Below, piece after piece: positions 12,232 to 23,730 of a stretch of DNA of 64,000 nt (positions are counted from its first letter, which is position 1; each line of letters begins with the position of its first letter). This DNA comes from Amphibalanus amphitrite (Eukaryota > Arthropoda > Thecostraca > Balanomorpha > Balanidae), in contig NW_024881564.1 in assembly GCF_019059575.1 (NCBI RefSeq), forward strand, positions 496,001 to 560,000, in the 5' to 3' direction. The position numbers and the translations under genes are program-made. The notes under the pieces are model-generated. The model was not told the DNA's origin. It searched no databases and saw nothing but the letters and a program-made list of their open reading frames with translations.

Positions 12232-12929
12232 TTACGGAGCGAGCGAAGCGAGCGTAGTCTTTCCTTAGATTAACGGAAATTTCTGAGTATGAGCGGCCGG
12301 CCGGCCGGCCGGCCGGCCGTGGTCACGCTTTTGCGAGGCTTATATCTCAGCAACCACTTGACCGATTTACACGCGGTAATTTTTGTAGGGTAGCTTCATT
12401 CCTTCTACCAAGTATTGGACTATTCCCGATGCATGTGGGTGACCCCTTACCTTATGCACGTGCCACGTGCAAAACGAAGAGGTGTCACTTTTGTAATTGT
12501 TGCAATATCTCGGTAACTACTTGGCCGATTGCGCTGAAACTTGGCATGTAGGTAGGCACCCACTAGGCACTGCATATACATATGCCAGAGTTGGGGTGCT
12601 GCTGCACGTGCGCACGTGCAGGGGTCGTTTCCAGATCTCGAGAATGGCTGGACCGATTGCGCTCAAATTTGGTACACGGTTAGGGACCGGTTAGTAGCGT
12701 GTCGTGCACAAGTCAGTTGGGACCCATTTTGCACGTGCGCACGTGCAGGGTGCCGCTTCCAGATCTCGAGAACGGCTGGGCCGATTGTGCCCAAATTTGG
12801 CACATCGCTAGAGACCAGTTAGTAGGGTGCCGTGCACAAGTCAGTTGGAGGTACCCCCTCGCAATTTCGCACGTGCAAGGCCCACCCTCTCGCTCGCTCC
12901 GTTAGTCGCCCCAAAAGGCGTTATACTGG
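12232..12929 (+). mobile_element. Helitron-like non-autonomous element, copy 1
   Basis: It starts TTACGGAGCGAGCGA and ends with a hairpin (GCC-CCAAAA-GGC) followed by TTATACTGG. The uninterrupted opposite PLE1 arm gives the empty site, showing insertion between A and T (AAATAA|TCATACG) with no longer duplication. A-T target, CTRR 3' end (CTGG) and a subterminal hairpin fit Helitrons. The start TT rather than TC, and an inverted repeat set back about 30 bp from the 3' end, resemble Helitron2/Helentron variants. Interior: a CCGG run, units of about 110 bp, and paired E-boxes GCACGTGCGCACGTGC. Confidence 0.8.
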
Positions 12930-13306
12930 TCATACGAATACACCATAACTGAGCGTGAGCACACATTACATGAATATAATATAATATAACCAATATTTGA
13001 AAGTTACCTCACACTGACTTCTCTTTCTTTTGACCAACATTCCATAACACATATTAATGAACTAAGACGTAATCGTCCGTAACATTCGTGCCAAACTTTC
13101 GGCAGTCATCGTAAGTTCATGATCGTAACAACCGAGATCGAGACAAATAATCGGAGGTAGTCGTAAGTTCGTAATCGTTTTACAATCGCAGACGCACAAG
13201 CTCGCGTATTCGCTCTAATAATCACATACAACAACCGTACATATTTTTCAACACTTCTAAACTAAGTGTGCCTATAATAGCTCACTCAGACCCCCTGGAA
13301 CTCGCC

Positions 13307-13744
13307 CTATACACGCAGTGCCCTGTACATGTCCGGCACCTCCCACCCGGGTAAGATATTGATGCTGTTCTGTCTGTCTACCCTGGAAATATAAAAACCC
13401 TCCTTCACCTTTCGTTTACCCCAGTTCGTCTCATAGTCCAAAATTTTAACTTCGTCCCACATGATAGAGTGCCCTGTTTCTAATATATGCCTCGATATCC
13501 CTGAATGGTCTCGGTTCCCGTTTGCTATAGCTCGCTTGTGTTCTGACTCCCTCGTCCTCAGCTTTCTCCCGGTTTCCCCTACATAAACTTTTCCGCACTG
13601 GCACTTATACTGATAGACCAGCCCAGCCTTCTCTTTGATCCCTAATTTGTCCTTGGGTTTGACGAGCCTAGCACTAAGGTTCGCTGCAGGTCTCGTGCTG
13701 ACCTTCGCGTAGGGTCGGAGGACGCGCGTGACCTGTTCACTCAC
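13307..13744 (-). pseudogene. Penelope-like GIY-YIG endonuclease fragment, left arm
   Basis: 145 codons contain YQYKCQCGKVYVGETGRKLR, then R-x-x-E-H-K-R and SRHILETGH, which is the GIY-YIG nuclease of Penelope-like retroelements with its Cys pair. No reverse transcriptase domain is present in either arm, so this is a 5'-truncated remnant. It differs from the plus-strand copy at 13852-14289 by a single residue (E versus K). Confidence 0.9.
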
Positions 13745-13851
13745 CCCCTGGATGTAAGGGATGCTTACATAAACCCGTTTGTCCTCCTCCTGTTCCCTGC
13801 CTACCCGAGGAGGACAAACGGGTTTATGTAAGCATCCCTTACATCCAGGGG

Positions 13852-14289
13852 GTGAGTGAACAGGTCACGCGCGTCCTCCGACCCTACGCGAAGGTCAGCA
13901 CGAGACCTGCAGCGAACCTTAGTGCTAGGCTCGTCAAACCCAAGGACAAATTAGGGATCAAAGAGAAGGCTGGGCTGGTCTATCAGTATAAGTGCCAGTG
14001 CGGAAAAGTTTATGTAGGGGAAACCGGGAGAAAGCTGAGGACGAGGGAGTCAAAACACAAGCGAGCTATAGCAAACGGGAACCGAGACCATTCAGGGATA
14101 TCGAGGCATATATTAGAAACAGGGCACTCTATCATGTGGGACGAAGTTAAAATTTTGGACTATGAGACGAACTGGGGTAAACGAAAGGTGAAGGAGGGTT
14201 TTTATATTTCCAGGGTAGACAGACAGAACAGCATCAATATCTTACCCGGGTGGGAGGTGCCGGACATGTACAGGGCACTGCGTGTATAG
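13852..14289 (+). pseudogene. Penelope-like GIY-YIG endonuclease fragment, right arm
   Basis: An inverted copy of 13307-13744 with one amino-acid change. The centre between the copies (about 13786-13805) is a short unpaired loop between GTTTGTCCTCCT and AGGAGGACAAAC. Reading upstream, the frame continues into the other arm, so neither copy has its reverse transcriptase. Confidence 0.9.
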
Positions 14290-15427
14290 GGCGAGTTCCA
14301 GGGGGTCTGAGTGAGCTATTATAGGCACACTTAGTTTAGAAGTGTTGAAAAATATGTACGGTTGTTGTATGTGATTATTAGAGCGAATACGCGAGCTTGT
14401 GCGTCTGCGATTGTAAAACGATTACGAACTTACGACTACCTCCGATTATTTGTCTCGATCTCGGTTGTTACGATCATGAACTTACGACCAGTATAGCGCC
14501 TTTTGGGGCGACTAACGGAGCGAGCGAGGGGGTGAGTCTTGCACGTGCGTTATTTCGAGGGGGTACCTCCAACTGACTTGTGCACGGCACCCTACTGACC
14601 GGTTTCTAGCGATGTGCCAAATTTGAGCACAATCGGCCCAGCCGTTCTCGAGATCTGGGAGCGGCACCCTGCACGTGCGCACGTGCTAAATGGGTCCCAA
14701 CTGACTTGTGCACGGCACCCTACTAACTGGTCCCTAACCGTGTACCAAATTTGAGCGCCATCGGTCCAGCCGTTCTCGAGATCTGGAAACGACCCCTGCA
14801 CGTGCGCACGTGCAGCAGCACCCCAACTCTGGCACATGGACATGTATTGCCTAGTGGGTGCCTACCTACATGCCAACTTTCAGCGCAATCGGCCAAGTAG
14901 TTACCGAGATATTGCAACAATTGCAAAAGTGACACCTCTTCGTTTTGCACGTGGCACGTGCATAAGGGGTCACCCACATGCATCGGGAATAGTGCAATAC
15001 TTGGTAGAAGGAATGAAGCTACCCTACAAAAATTACCGCGTGTAAATCGGTCAAGTGGTTGCTGAGATATAAGCCTCGCAAAAGCGTGACCACGGCCGGC
15101 CGGCCGCTCATACTCAGAAATTTCCAGATGTTGCCGAAGCGTCATTATTCTTTTCCTCAGGTTAATAAATATCTAAAAAGTTAATTGTTTTCGAAAACGG
15201 GCTTCGCTGAGGAAAACTAAATATTATAACCAAATATTTCGGCTTTATTGATCAGCCTTGTTCACTGGTTTGAAATACATTTTTCTCAAAAACATGACCT
15301 AAAAATTCTAATATTCATATCGTGCCGTCAGTGATGACGATCTTCTAGCTTACGAAACACCGAACAAATGAATCGTGGTGAAAAACATTTTCAAGGCACA
15401 CTGTAACAGGCAAACGCACACATGTTC

Positions 15428-16172
15428 CTATCTCAACGCAATGTCCCAAATAGGGCTGATGGTGACCTTTCCGACCCCCCTGTTCAATGACGAATTGTGC
15501 ACCTTAATCTCCAGTGCTTCACGGATTGTCCTACGCTTCCAGTTTCTTTCAACTGCCAATGTTTTCGCGTCTCTTGGATTTAATGATTTGTTGCATGAGT
15601 AGGCATGCTGAGCTGTTGCTGACGTGTCTGTGCGGCCATGTTTTAAATCAGCCATGTGCTCCTTCATTCTGGTTGATTTTGGACGTCCACTTTCTCCTAT
15701 GTAGGACTCACCGCACTCACATCTGATCTGATAGACGGTGCCTTTTTTTATCTCAGGTGGCACTTTGTCCTTCACCTGCATTAAATGGTCTCGAAGTGTT
15801 CTTGACTTGTGTCCCCTTTTGATGTGGTGCTGCTTCAAAAGTCTTGCTATGGGCTCACTTAACCCCTTTACGTATGGAAGCGAAATGTATGTTGTGCGGG
15901 TGACCTCATTTTGATTGACTGTATCCTGGTCTGTGTCATCTTTTTGTTGGTTTCGCACATCAAAGCCTTTTTTTATCACGTGGCTAGGATAGCCGTGTTG
16001 TCTGAAAACAGTCTTCAGATGTTCTTTCTCTTTGGCTTCTGCTTGTTTGGTACTTGAAATTTTCTCTGCTCGCCGGACTAGATTCTTGATGACCCCCACT
16101 TTCATCATTTCTGGGTGGTTTGAGTTGTTTCTGATGTATGCGTCGCTGGCAGTTGGTTTTCTGTTTTCTGTA
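15428..16172 (-). pseudogene. PLE2 linker and GIY-YIG endonuclease fragment, long arm
   Basis: The frame opens at the palindrome centre with RKPTASDAYIRNNSNHP, the conserved RT-to-endonuclease linker of Penelope-like elements. It continues through YISLPYVKGLSEPIARLL to the nuclease YQIRCECGESYIGESGRPKS and MKEHMADLKHG, ending DIALR and a stop. The frame is uninterrupted from 16172 to the stop, but the reverse transcriptase is missing. Confidence 0.88.
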
Positions 16173-16466
16173 TGTGAGTGCGGTGAGTCCTACATAGGAG
16201 AAAGTGGACGTCCAAAATCAACCAGAATGAAGGAGCACATGGCTGATTTAAAACATGGCCGCACAGACACGTCAGCAACAGCTCAGCATGCCTACTCATG
16301 CAACAAATCATTAAATCCAAGAGACGCGAAAACATTGGCAGTTGAAAGAAACTGGAAGCGTAGGACAATCCGTGAAGCACTGGAGATTAAGGTGCACAAT
16401 TCGTCATTGAACAGGGGGGTCGGAAAGGTCACCATCAGCCCTATTTGGGACATTGCGTTGAGATAG
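16173..16466 (+). pseudogene. PLE2 GIY-YIG endonuclease fragment, short arm
   Basis: An inverted copy beginning in the middle of the nuclease (CECGESYIGESGRPKS) and ending at the same stop as the long arm. The frame runs back into the opposite arm as a chimera and has no start of its own. Confidence 0.88.
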
Positions 16467-17276
16467 GAACATGTGTGCGTTTGCCTGTTACAGTGTGCCT
16501 TGAAAATGTTTTTCACCACGATTCATTTGTTCGGTGTTTCGTAAGCTAGAAGATCGTCATCACTGACGGCACGATATGAATATTAGAATTTTTAGGTCAT
16601 GTTTTTGAGAAAAATGTATTTCAAACCAGTGAACAAGGCTGATCAATAAAGCCGAAATATTTGGTTATAATATTTAGTTTTCCTCAGCGAAGCCCGTTTT
16701 CGAAAACAATTAACTTTTCAGAAATTTCCGTTAATCTAAGGAAAGACTCCGCTCGCTTCGCTCGCTCCGTAATGACTGCCGAAAGTTTGGCACGAATGTT
16801 ACGGACGATTACGTCTTAGTTCATTAATATGTGTTATGGAATGTTGGTCAAAAGAAAGAGAAGTCAGTGTGAGGTAACTTTCAAATATTGGTTTCTTTCA
16901 TGTAATGTGTGCTCACGCTCAGTTATGGTGTATTCGTATGATTATTTTGTGCATCTGTGCTTTAGACGTACGGCTACAACTTTTCCTCGTGGTGGTATGT
17001 ATTTTGGTAGGTGTTTGAGACGTTTGAGACGTATTGTCTTGCATTTTAATGCATTTTAAAGCACGGCTGACGAAGGGAGCAGAAGCTTCCGAAAGCTACC
17101 GAATCAATATACGCATTACTGGTGTCGAAGAATTGGTTCCTAAATACTTATAATGTCCCAGTACAATAATTCCATATTTAAAACAAGCGTGTCTGTGTAA
17201 CGCCGATCCCCTTAGCCAGCTTCCACCCTCCTTCGTCGTGTTGTGCCGCGTCCTTAGCGTCCTACTGAGCTCTGTA

Positions 17277-19426
17277 GGGGCATTCCACGTCAAGTGGGAC
17301 AAAAAATGATCATTTTGAACCTCACCTCCTCCGATTTTTGCGAAACTTTGTGAAACTACTCATCTATATGTGAAAAGAAGGGAGACATATTTTTGTCAAG
17401 ATATGACGTCACGTTTCCGAGATTCACGTCATCAAACATTGACTTAGGCAAGGCACATTATCATCTTTAAAGCGTCATAACCATTGAAGTTTTAGACATA
17501 TCACCACGAGACAAAGTGTGAAATGGAGGGAATAGGTCAGGCTTTAATTTGAGGATAACAATACTGACGTAATTAACTAATTAATGAACTTAATTAAAAT
17601 TCAAAAAATAAATTTTGATTTTCTGAAAAATGGGTACCCTTCGATTTTGCTGATTTTTACATATTTTATTCTACTATACATAAGCTACATCATATAAAAA
17701 ATCCAGAATGGGCCGACGTCTACGTAACTGTCTTTTGGACTTCGTTATGTCTGGCACTCGCGTGTTTCGTTTTAGCAACCAAGGAGAGGCGCTACCCGGA
17801 GATGCTTCTTTCTATCCCAAACCAAAACAAACCTAACCTGACCTGACGTGACCTGACCTAATCTAACATGCGTAAATATGTACAGCCCTCACGGCAGTTG
17901 CCGACTGGCCAAATGCTACCTAGATACGAACATTAGCCCTCACGACAGTTGCCGGCTGGCCAGATGCAAAAAACCAATGCGTGTTTAACACTTCAGGCTG
18001 ACCCGCTGCGAGCCAGCGACCTTTTGATTTCGAGGTGGGTACACTCGGCACACTTACTACTAATCCACGAAGATAACTGGTCATCGTAAGCCAGTTTTTT
18101 AATGATGAAATTGGCCATTCTCCGGGCAGCGCCTCTCTTTGGTTGCAAAAAGAAAATACGCCTGACTCTCCCAGCGCTAGGGGAGAAAAGCCCGGTTTAG
18201 CCAAAAAAGGGAATTAAAAAAAAAACGGAATTTGAATTGTATGTGGGGCGGTGGGGAACTTAATCGCGTGCCAATTTCATGGCCCTAGATCAATATACCT
18301 ATTCAAGATCAAATGAGGTTAAACGTGATCAAATTTGTTATAGTGACTATTTTGCGTTTATACGCCCTCTAAGAGATACTGGCCGATTTTCCTATTTCTT
18401 CCTTTATACGACATTTGTAGTGTTATGAGAATCTCCAGTTAATCTTACCATAAATTTGGCAGTTGGTGGCTTGCTAAGAGTAAGATGTCGCCGGCAGAGG
18501 CGGGGATCGGCCGACGCGGGAAACGTCATAGTCACATATTGTGTTTGCACCCTAATAATTTAATTCTACCAGTTGATTTTCGTATTTATTTGAACATTAG
18601 ATAGCCTGTACATTTTTAAGCCTTCACACAAAATTTGACACGAATCGATCATAATCAGCGGTAAGAAGCGCGGTGCAAAGATGGAACCGTCCCGCCCCGG
18701 CGCAGTCTACCATTCAGGCGGCAACGGCCGGCGCCGGCCGCCGAGCCGCTCCGGCAGGAATGTTTGACTTTACACCGCTACTACTAGAAAAGTTTTGGAC
18801 TGATTTACCTATTTCTTGCACGGGAGGATTTGCAATTCAATTCTGGACAGATACTGAAAGTTTGACGTTAATATAATAATTATGGCGTGAGTTATTGGCG
18901 ATAAACAGGTGGAGTTAGCGAAATCGGCCCCTTCCACCGCCCGTGCTACGGTGCACTACTTGTTGCTATAACATCCAAAGTTATCGTTGGCCCACTCTAA
19001 TTTTCTCAGCACGTGTGCCTTACGTGTAGTGGAAGACAATATCTAATTTTGAGCAAAATCGAAGGGTACCCATTTTTCACAAATTACATTTTAAGAAATT
19101 AATTCAAAATAAAATAAATTCAAAATCACCAAAAAATGTAAAAATTGTCAAATTTTACTAGCATAACTCCTTATGTACACGTTTCAGTTTGTTTGATATG
19201 GATAGCTTCAAAAATGTTGAAGCTATAGATCGTTGAAGATTGCAATACACGTCCAATTCTGCTCAAAAAGCAGAAGTTTAGCGACTTGTATCTCTGTAGC
19301 CCGAGGGCATATGACAAAATCCTTTCACCCTCAGAGGTTTCACCCAATAGCCAATAAGTATACCAAGTTTGAACGAAATCGCAGAGGTGGCCGATTTTGG
19401 CTGTCCCGGTTGACATGGAATGCCCC
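17277..19426. mobile_element. 2.15-kb TIR element with TGTA target duplication
   Basis: Ends GGGGCATTCCACGTCAAGTG and, inverted, CGGTTGACATGGAATGCCCC (about 24 of 26 bases match over the full repeat), flanked by TGTA on both sides (17273-17276 and 19427-19430; TA alone is also possible). No transposase frame. Interior is AT-rich. A similar half-end (GTGGAATGCCCC) occurs near 47690. Confidence 0.68.
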
Positions 19427-19623
19427 TGTAACGACACGGTACCCCTGTCCCCGGCCCGAGTGTATTGGCAACCGCTGCGAAAACCGTGTGTGGTCGATGA
19501 AGGGCGGCACGGACGATATCGATTGACAACAAACGCAGCCGCAGTCACTGATTACACGAATGTGATGGTGGTTGCGGGCTGGGATAGGGGTAAGGCAAGG
19601 GTTGTGTCAATGTCGGTTTGAAG

Positions 19624-19896
19624 CAGAGCTGCGGAGTCGGCGTCGGAGTCGGCGCCGGTCGTAGTCGACAGTTCTGACCGGAGTTGGAGTCGATTTTGGA
19701 AACCGGAGCCGGAGTTGATCGAGTCGGAGTCACCGAAAATCCATCGACTCCGCAGCCTTGCGAGGTCTGCGAAGTCGGAGTTGGAGTCGGTCGGAGTCGA
19801 CAGCTCTTCCCGGAGTCGGAGTCAGAGTCGGAGCTGGTTTTTGAAAGCCGGAGTTGGAGTCGGAGTCACCGAAAATCCATCGACTCCGCAGCCCTG
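19624..19896. mobile_element. hAT-like MITE with GGAGTC hexamer array (degenerate)
   Basis: Ends CAGAGCTGCGGAGTC and GACTCCGCAGCCCTG with flanking 8-mers GTTTGAAG and GTCTGGAG (6 of 8 identical). The interior is GGAGTC hexamers plus a repeated CACCGAAAATCCATCGACTC block. A more divergent relative of the GGCTCC elements at 5645 and 38270. Confidence 0.6.
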
Positions 19897-19904
19897 GTCT
19901 GGAG

Positions 19905-21676
19905 TGTGTCACGGTTTGAATGTCGAATGTGTCAAACCATGGACTGTGGCAAAAAGCTCGAGTAGGTATGTTTGCACCAATACACAGCGGCAAATTATTG
20001 GGTCGTAAGATCACAGAAGGATATAAAAATCTTTGGAACACGACTATGTCAAACCACTGAACTATATGACACCACTGGACAGGGTTAAATGTACTGGGCT
20101 CTGTGTCATCCCATAATTCTCTCCGTCTTTCTGCAGATATCCTGGAGAGAAATACAACATCACTGCACCTGACCGATATATTGTTATCGCGCATTCAACC
20201 TTGACCAATGCACAGCGTGGAATACACCCACGATGCGTGACACTCGTACATGTTATTTTGGAGGCTCGACCCTCCAAAAGTTCGTAGCATCCTCTGAGCA
20301 TATACATCGTCATACAAAATACAAGTGCCGGATAATTGCGACTTTTACAATGCTACGACACAAATGTAGCACAGCAATGTGACAAGATATGCTCAGTGGC
20401 TCTCTCCCAAGTAATTGAGACAATGGAGCTTGATTCACGAAGCAGCAGTTGTATGCAACTTGCAAGGAACTGTTCCTGACAGTAACATTTCCAGGTTGAC
20501 CAGTGTTGCGTTCAATAATGTCGAATTGGCCTAATGTAAGAACTAAGGACCTGCATGTGCGATGTTAAAGACAAACAGAGATATAAAACAGAAGTTCACC
20601 AATCATTTTAGCTTGCAAATGTTTCCTGCCTATTCTCTACATGATTATAGTGTCATGTCAACTCATTATGTTCAGTCCAGAGCCTCATCATGTCGATAGA
20701 GCACCTTGAACCTCGTTCACATTCAAATTACTGCACCCTCACTGAATGTACCGCATGATCTCACTAACAGCAAACGACCGGACCAGAGGTGAGGACGCTG
20801 ATCACTGGTCCCTGTTATCGGCCCCCAGTGGACCCCACTGCCACCCCTCGGTAGGCCGTGCTGACGACATTCCGTGCGAGGTACGAACACTGGTCCGTGG
20901 TGCATGACCATGTTATGATTGACACCTACACTGCAGAACATCTGATGTCGGCGGGGACTCCATGGTATGGTGCGCACTTGTGATTATATGCGCCGGGTGC
21001 CTGCATTGCGCAGTGTGCAGACCCCCACGTAGTGTGCCAGCTTTACGAGCCCCCGCTGATCAGAGGGTCACTCTTCACTTGGGTGTGTAACTCGGTGGTG
21101 AGCGGATGACAGGGAGTTAAATAAATTTTGCCAATTCAAGTGAATTAAGGTCCAGCTAATCGAGCTTTTCTGTAGCAACAAGTAGCGGGTCAAACGAATT
21201 AACTGAAAGTAAAGCACAATAAAACAAAGCAGATAATCTTTGCTGCCCCGATCCCAGTTCGTAGACCTATGCAAGTAACATTCTGTGCACCAATACAATA
21301 CACAATGCGCATAAACGTAGACCGACACCTATCACGTTAACGGCAACCACACAGCATAACATAGATAGTTATTTCGTGTTGTCACGCGGTGCGCTCCCAG
21401 GACGCAATCACAGACAGCAGTAAGCATACCGACGTTTGCTGTGGATATCACAACAGCGTGGCTCTGTCCTGAGATTCTATTGCCCCAATCGCCCATCGCA
21501 CGACTGTTTCGGAAAGAATCAGCCATTGATGCTACGCATTCACTCCCTCGAGGTCTTCGGTCGTGAGACCCAGACATGGACTGGTCTCCCCTTCGCCTGA
21601 GCTGCTCGACCGAAGTTTACAGACTGTGCAAAAGGTCCACTGTTCAGTCACTGCCGCCTGCGTTCGGACGGTTTTG
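19905..21676. other. Intergenic region, possible gene relic
   Basis: No complete gene. A minus-strand stretch at about 20150-20310 reads RGCIPRCALVKVECAITIYR and resembles a stretch at 24440-24600 (GVIPYRALVNVVNVYDLGVY), so a repeated exon or an old repeat may be present. The remainder shows nothing I can support. Confidence 0.3.
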
Positions 21677-22384
21677 CTACTGTACCGGCGGCGGTTTGGT
21701 CCGAACCGTCTCCTCGTAGCTGGGAGGCGGCGTGTACGGCGGCGGCAGCAGCTCGCGCAGTCTGGCCGACTCGCCGCGCGTCGGGCCGGTACGCAGAGGC
21801 GGTAACGCGCCGCCGTCTCCGTGCGCCGCGCTCGTCGAGCCAGTGGGAGCCACTCTCGGCGCACCGCTCAACGACCACACAGACATCGTGCGCCGCCGGT
21901 GCGCGCTGCCGCGACCGGACGCGCGCAGACAGGACCGCTTCAACATGGCGGCCAGACAGACGAACAGCAGGCCGGGCAGCATCATGATGGCCACCATCCA
22001 CAGGGGGTAGCGCAGAGGCGAGCGGACGTCCGGTCCGGGCCCGGGCGCGCCGTCGCCGCCGCCGGACCCGCTGAGTGAGCAGTGACCGCCCAGCGGCCGC
22101 GCCAGGCCACGACACACGCAGCGGCCCGCCTCTGAACACGTGGACAACACGTCCAGGGTCTGACACTGGAATCGGTGGTGGCACGGCTCGCCGAGCCGAC
22201 TGAACGCGTGACACCGGCCCTGGAGCTCGACGAACCCCGGCCGGCAGCGGCAGCGGGGTGCGTCCAGTGCCTCCAGGTCACAGCGCTCCTCAGCGCCGCT
22301 ACAGTGGATACTGGAGCCACACGGCTCGTGTAGGCCGCGACTCAGCGGCCAGAGGGTCAGCGTCAGCGCGGCCGTCAGATGCAT
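21677..22384 (-). CDS. Single-pass membrane protein with EB-like Cys-rich ectodomain and PPxY tail
   Basis: An uninterrupted 235-codon frame, ATG at 22384 in a good context (AGCGCCATGC), TAG at 21677-21679. Order: signal peptide (MHLTAALTLTLWPL..., about residues 1-18); Cys-rich ectodomain at about 22-105 with spacing like arthropod/nematode EB modules (CRCRPGFVELQGRC, LGEPCHHRFQC, RCVC); a Gly/Pro stalk; a membrane segment (WMVAIMMLPGLLFVCLAAML) at about 130-150 followed by basic residues; and a cytoplasmic tail with Ser/Arg-rich sequence and LLPPPYTPPPSYEE. The two PPxY motifs (PPPY, PPSY) are typical WW-domain ligands, for example Nedd4-family ligases or Yorkie-type proteins. I do not recognise an orthologue. 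Frames on the opposite strand are GC-rich shadows. Confidence 0.72.
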   Translation of the reverse strand: MHLTAALTLTLWPLSRGLHEPCGSSIHCSGAEERCDLEALDAPRCRCRPGFVELQGRCHAFSRLGEPCHHRFQCQTLDVLSTCSEAGRCVCRGLARPLGGHCSLSGSGGGDGAPGPGPDVRSPLRYPLWMVAIMMLPGLLFVCLAAMLKRSCLRASGRGSAHRRRTMSVWSLSGAPRVAPTGSTSAAHGDGGALPPLRTGPTRGESARLRELLPPPYTPPPSYEETVRTKPPPVQ

Positions 22385-23722
22385 GGCGCTCCGAGTGGTC
22401 CTTGAACCCTGACCAACACCTTGAGCTGAGATGGACCACTAGTGAGCTGCGCACGCCGCGCTGTCCGTGATATTTCGTGGCCTCCAAAGCAGGTCACGTC
22501 TTGTACGGAGTATGCGGAGTCGTCGCGTTATTCGTCGACCTCAGTTGACGAGCTCGCTGCTTAATAATGCAGACGTTGTAGAAATCGGCTGCCTGACGAG
22601 TTTTCCCTTCAAAGCCCCTTGGACAGTGGACTCGACTCTCTCCCTTGCGCAGTTGCTCCAATGTTTAATTCTGAAGAGGCCTCCGGTATTTCCACACTCT
22701 GAAGATAACGATCAGGTTGAACAAAGCAAACAGCTTCGTGAAGGGATCACCCTCTAGTGTCAGTGTTCGTCGAGGGTCGCACTGGCTGCGGGCCTCAATG
22801 CTGCGCACATCATAGACTCCGACGACTTCAATTTACATTTACGGGACAGTGCACTATGTGGAGTCATGACGTCGCCGGTCGATTTGCGTTTCAAAACTTC
22901 AGACGCCTGCCCAGCCACCTGCCGCTATTCTCGGCGAGATCCCAGGACCCAGCAGTGGGGACTCAATGTGAGGCGTCATCGGGTACAGGCTCATGGTCAT
23001 CTGACACGCTTTAAATTGCCAACGAGCTTCTCGTCAATCGGGTTCATCGGAAGAGTTTCGCATGGATCAGGGCTGACAGCTCCCAAGAATAGGCCAACAC
23101 TTCTTATTCAGTCAGATACGAAATGTTCTGTTGATGCAGGTTGGGTCACACTTGGGCTGCGTTGTCGAAACACAGACCAAACTCATTCTTCAGCTGGACG
23201 TTCGTCGCGATTTTTTTTTAAGAAATAAAGATCGGATCGTTCTCACGCTTTGACAGTCAGTCACTTCCGAGGTTCTTGACGGGTGCTAGATCGACATCAC
23301 CACATCACTACTCTTACTCTGGATATTAACAACACGTTCACGCCTGGTCTTGTCACAACGCTCACATCACGTCACGTCACACCATCAGCCGTGACGTCGC
23401 GTCCTTCGTCACGTCACAGTACACACGGACCGTGTCCTGAGGCGACCGCCAACTGTTTCACCGGCTCTACCGGTCCGCCGCCGCGAGCGACTGTCCGTGC
23501 TGACGTCACAGTAGCGTTTCCATGTCAACAGTGGCGACACATCGATTAACTAACTGCACCCGCCGTCAGGAATACAGCGGCGCCGACACGACAAAAGGCG
23601 TGATCGGCTCGCCAGGACGGGTGTGAGCGGAAATCCGTTCATAACACGGTTTGTTTGTGATCGGGATACTCACTGTTCAGCTGTGACGAGCGAGGTATGC
23701 CTAGGTTTATGCAGGGGTGACA
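22385..23722. other. Upstream region of the EB-like membrane protein
   Basis: No gene supported. Short plus-strand frames are present without splice or family support. Several TGACGTC / GTCACGTCAC motifs cluster at about 23350-23510, which may be regulatory (CREB/ATF-like) or chance. Confidence 0.35.
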
Positions 23723-23730
23723 GGCACGAG

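Larger units (their letters stand above)
15126..16718. mobile_element. Second palindromic Penelope-like element (PLE2)
   Basis: Flanked by an 11-bp duplication CAGAAATTTCC (15115-15125 and 16719-16729) that occurs once in uninterrupted Helitron-like copies (as GGAAATTTCTG). The minus-strand copy occupies 15126-16172 and the plus-strand copy begins abruptly at 16173, so the arms are unequal. The left arm has about 50 extra bases at its outer edge. A different Penelope lineage from PLE1. Confidence 0.82.
14488..16772 (-). mobile_element. Helitron-like non-autonomous element, copy 2, interrupted by PLE2
   Basis: On the plus strand it reads CCAGTATAGCGCC at 14488 and CGCTCCGTAA at 16772, the reverse of copy 1. 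The uninterrupted left PLE1 arm shows the empty site GCAGTCA|TCGTAAG, again A|T insertion. The element is split by a Penelope-like insertion at 15126-16718. It shares the CACGTGCGCACGTG modules and the CCGG run with copies 1 and 3. Confidence 0.8.
12028..17183. mobile_element. Palindromic Penelope-like element insertion (PLE1) with nested elements
   Basis: CAAGCGTGTCTGT is repeated at 12015-12027 and 17184-17196, like a target duplication. The two arms are near-identical inverted copies: 12026-12231 matches 16.9-17.15 kb, 12930-13080 matches 16.77-16.95 kb, and 13081-13790 matches 13.80-14.49 kb. The centre is at about 13795. Each arm ends at its core with a GIY-YIG endonuclease fragment. Helitron-like copies interrupt the arms at different points (12232-12929 and 14488-16772), and removing them makes the arms line up at roughly 1.07 kb each. 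About 36 bp at the right edge has no counterpart on the left. Confidence 0.75.

Noticed and set aside
12497..12905. Overlapping frames repeating FQISRTAGPI-type segments
   Set aside because: Translations of the ~110-bp tandem modules of the Helitron-like element; seen in all copies.
21732..22320. Several Arg/Ala-rich frames overlapping the EB-like gene
   Set aside because: GC-rich shadows lacking a signal peptide, ordered cysteines or stop placement like the 235-codon frame.
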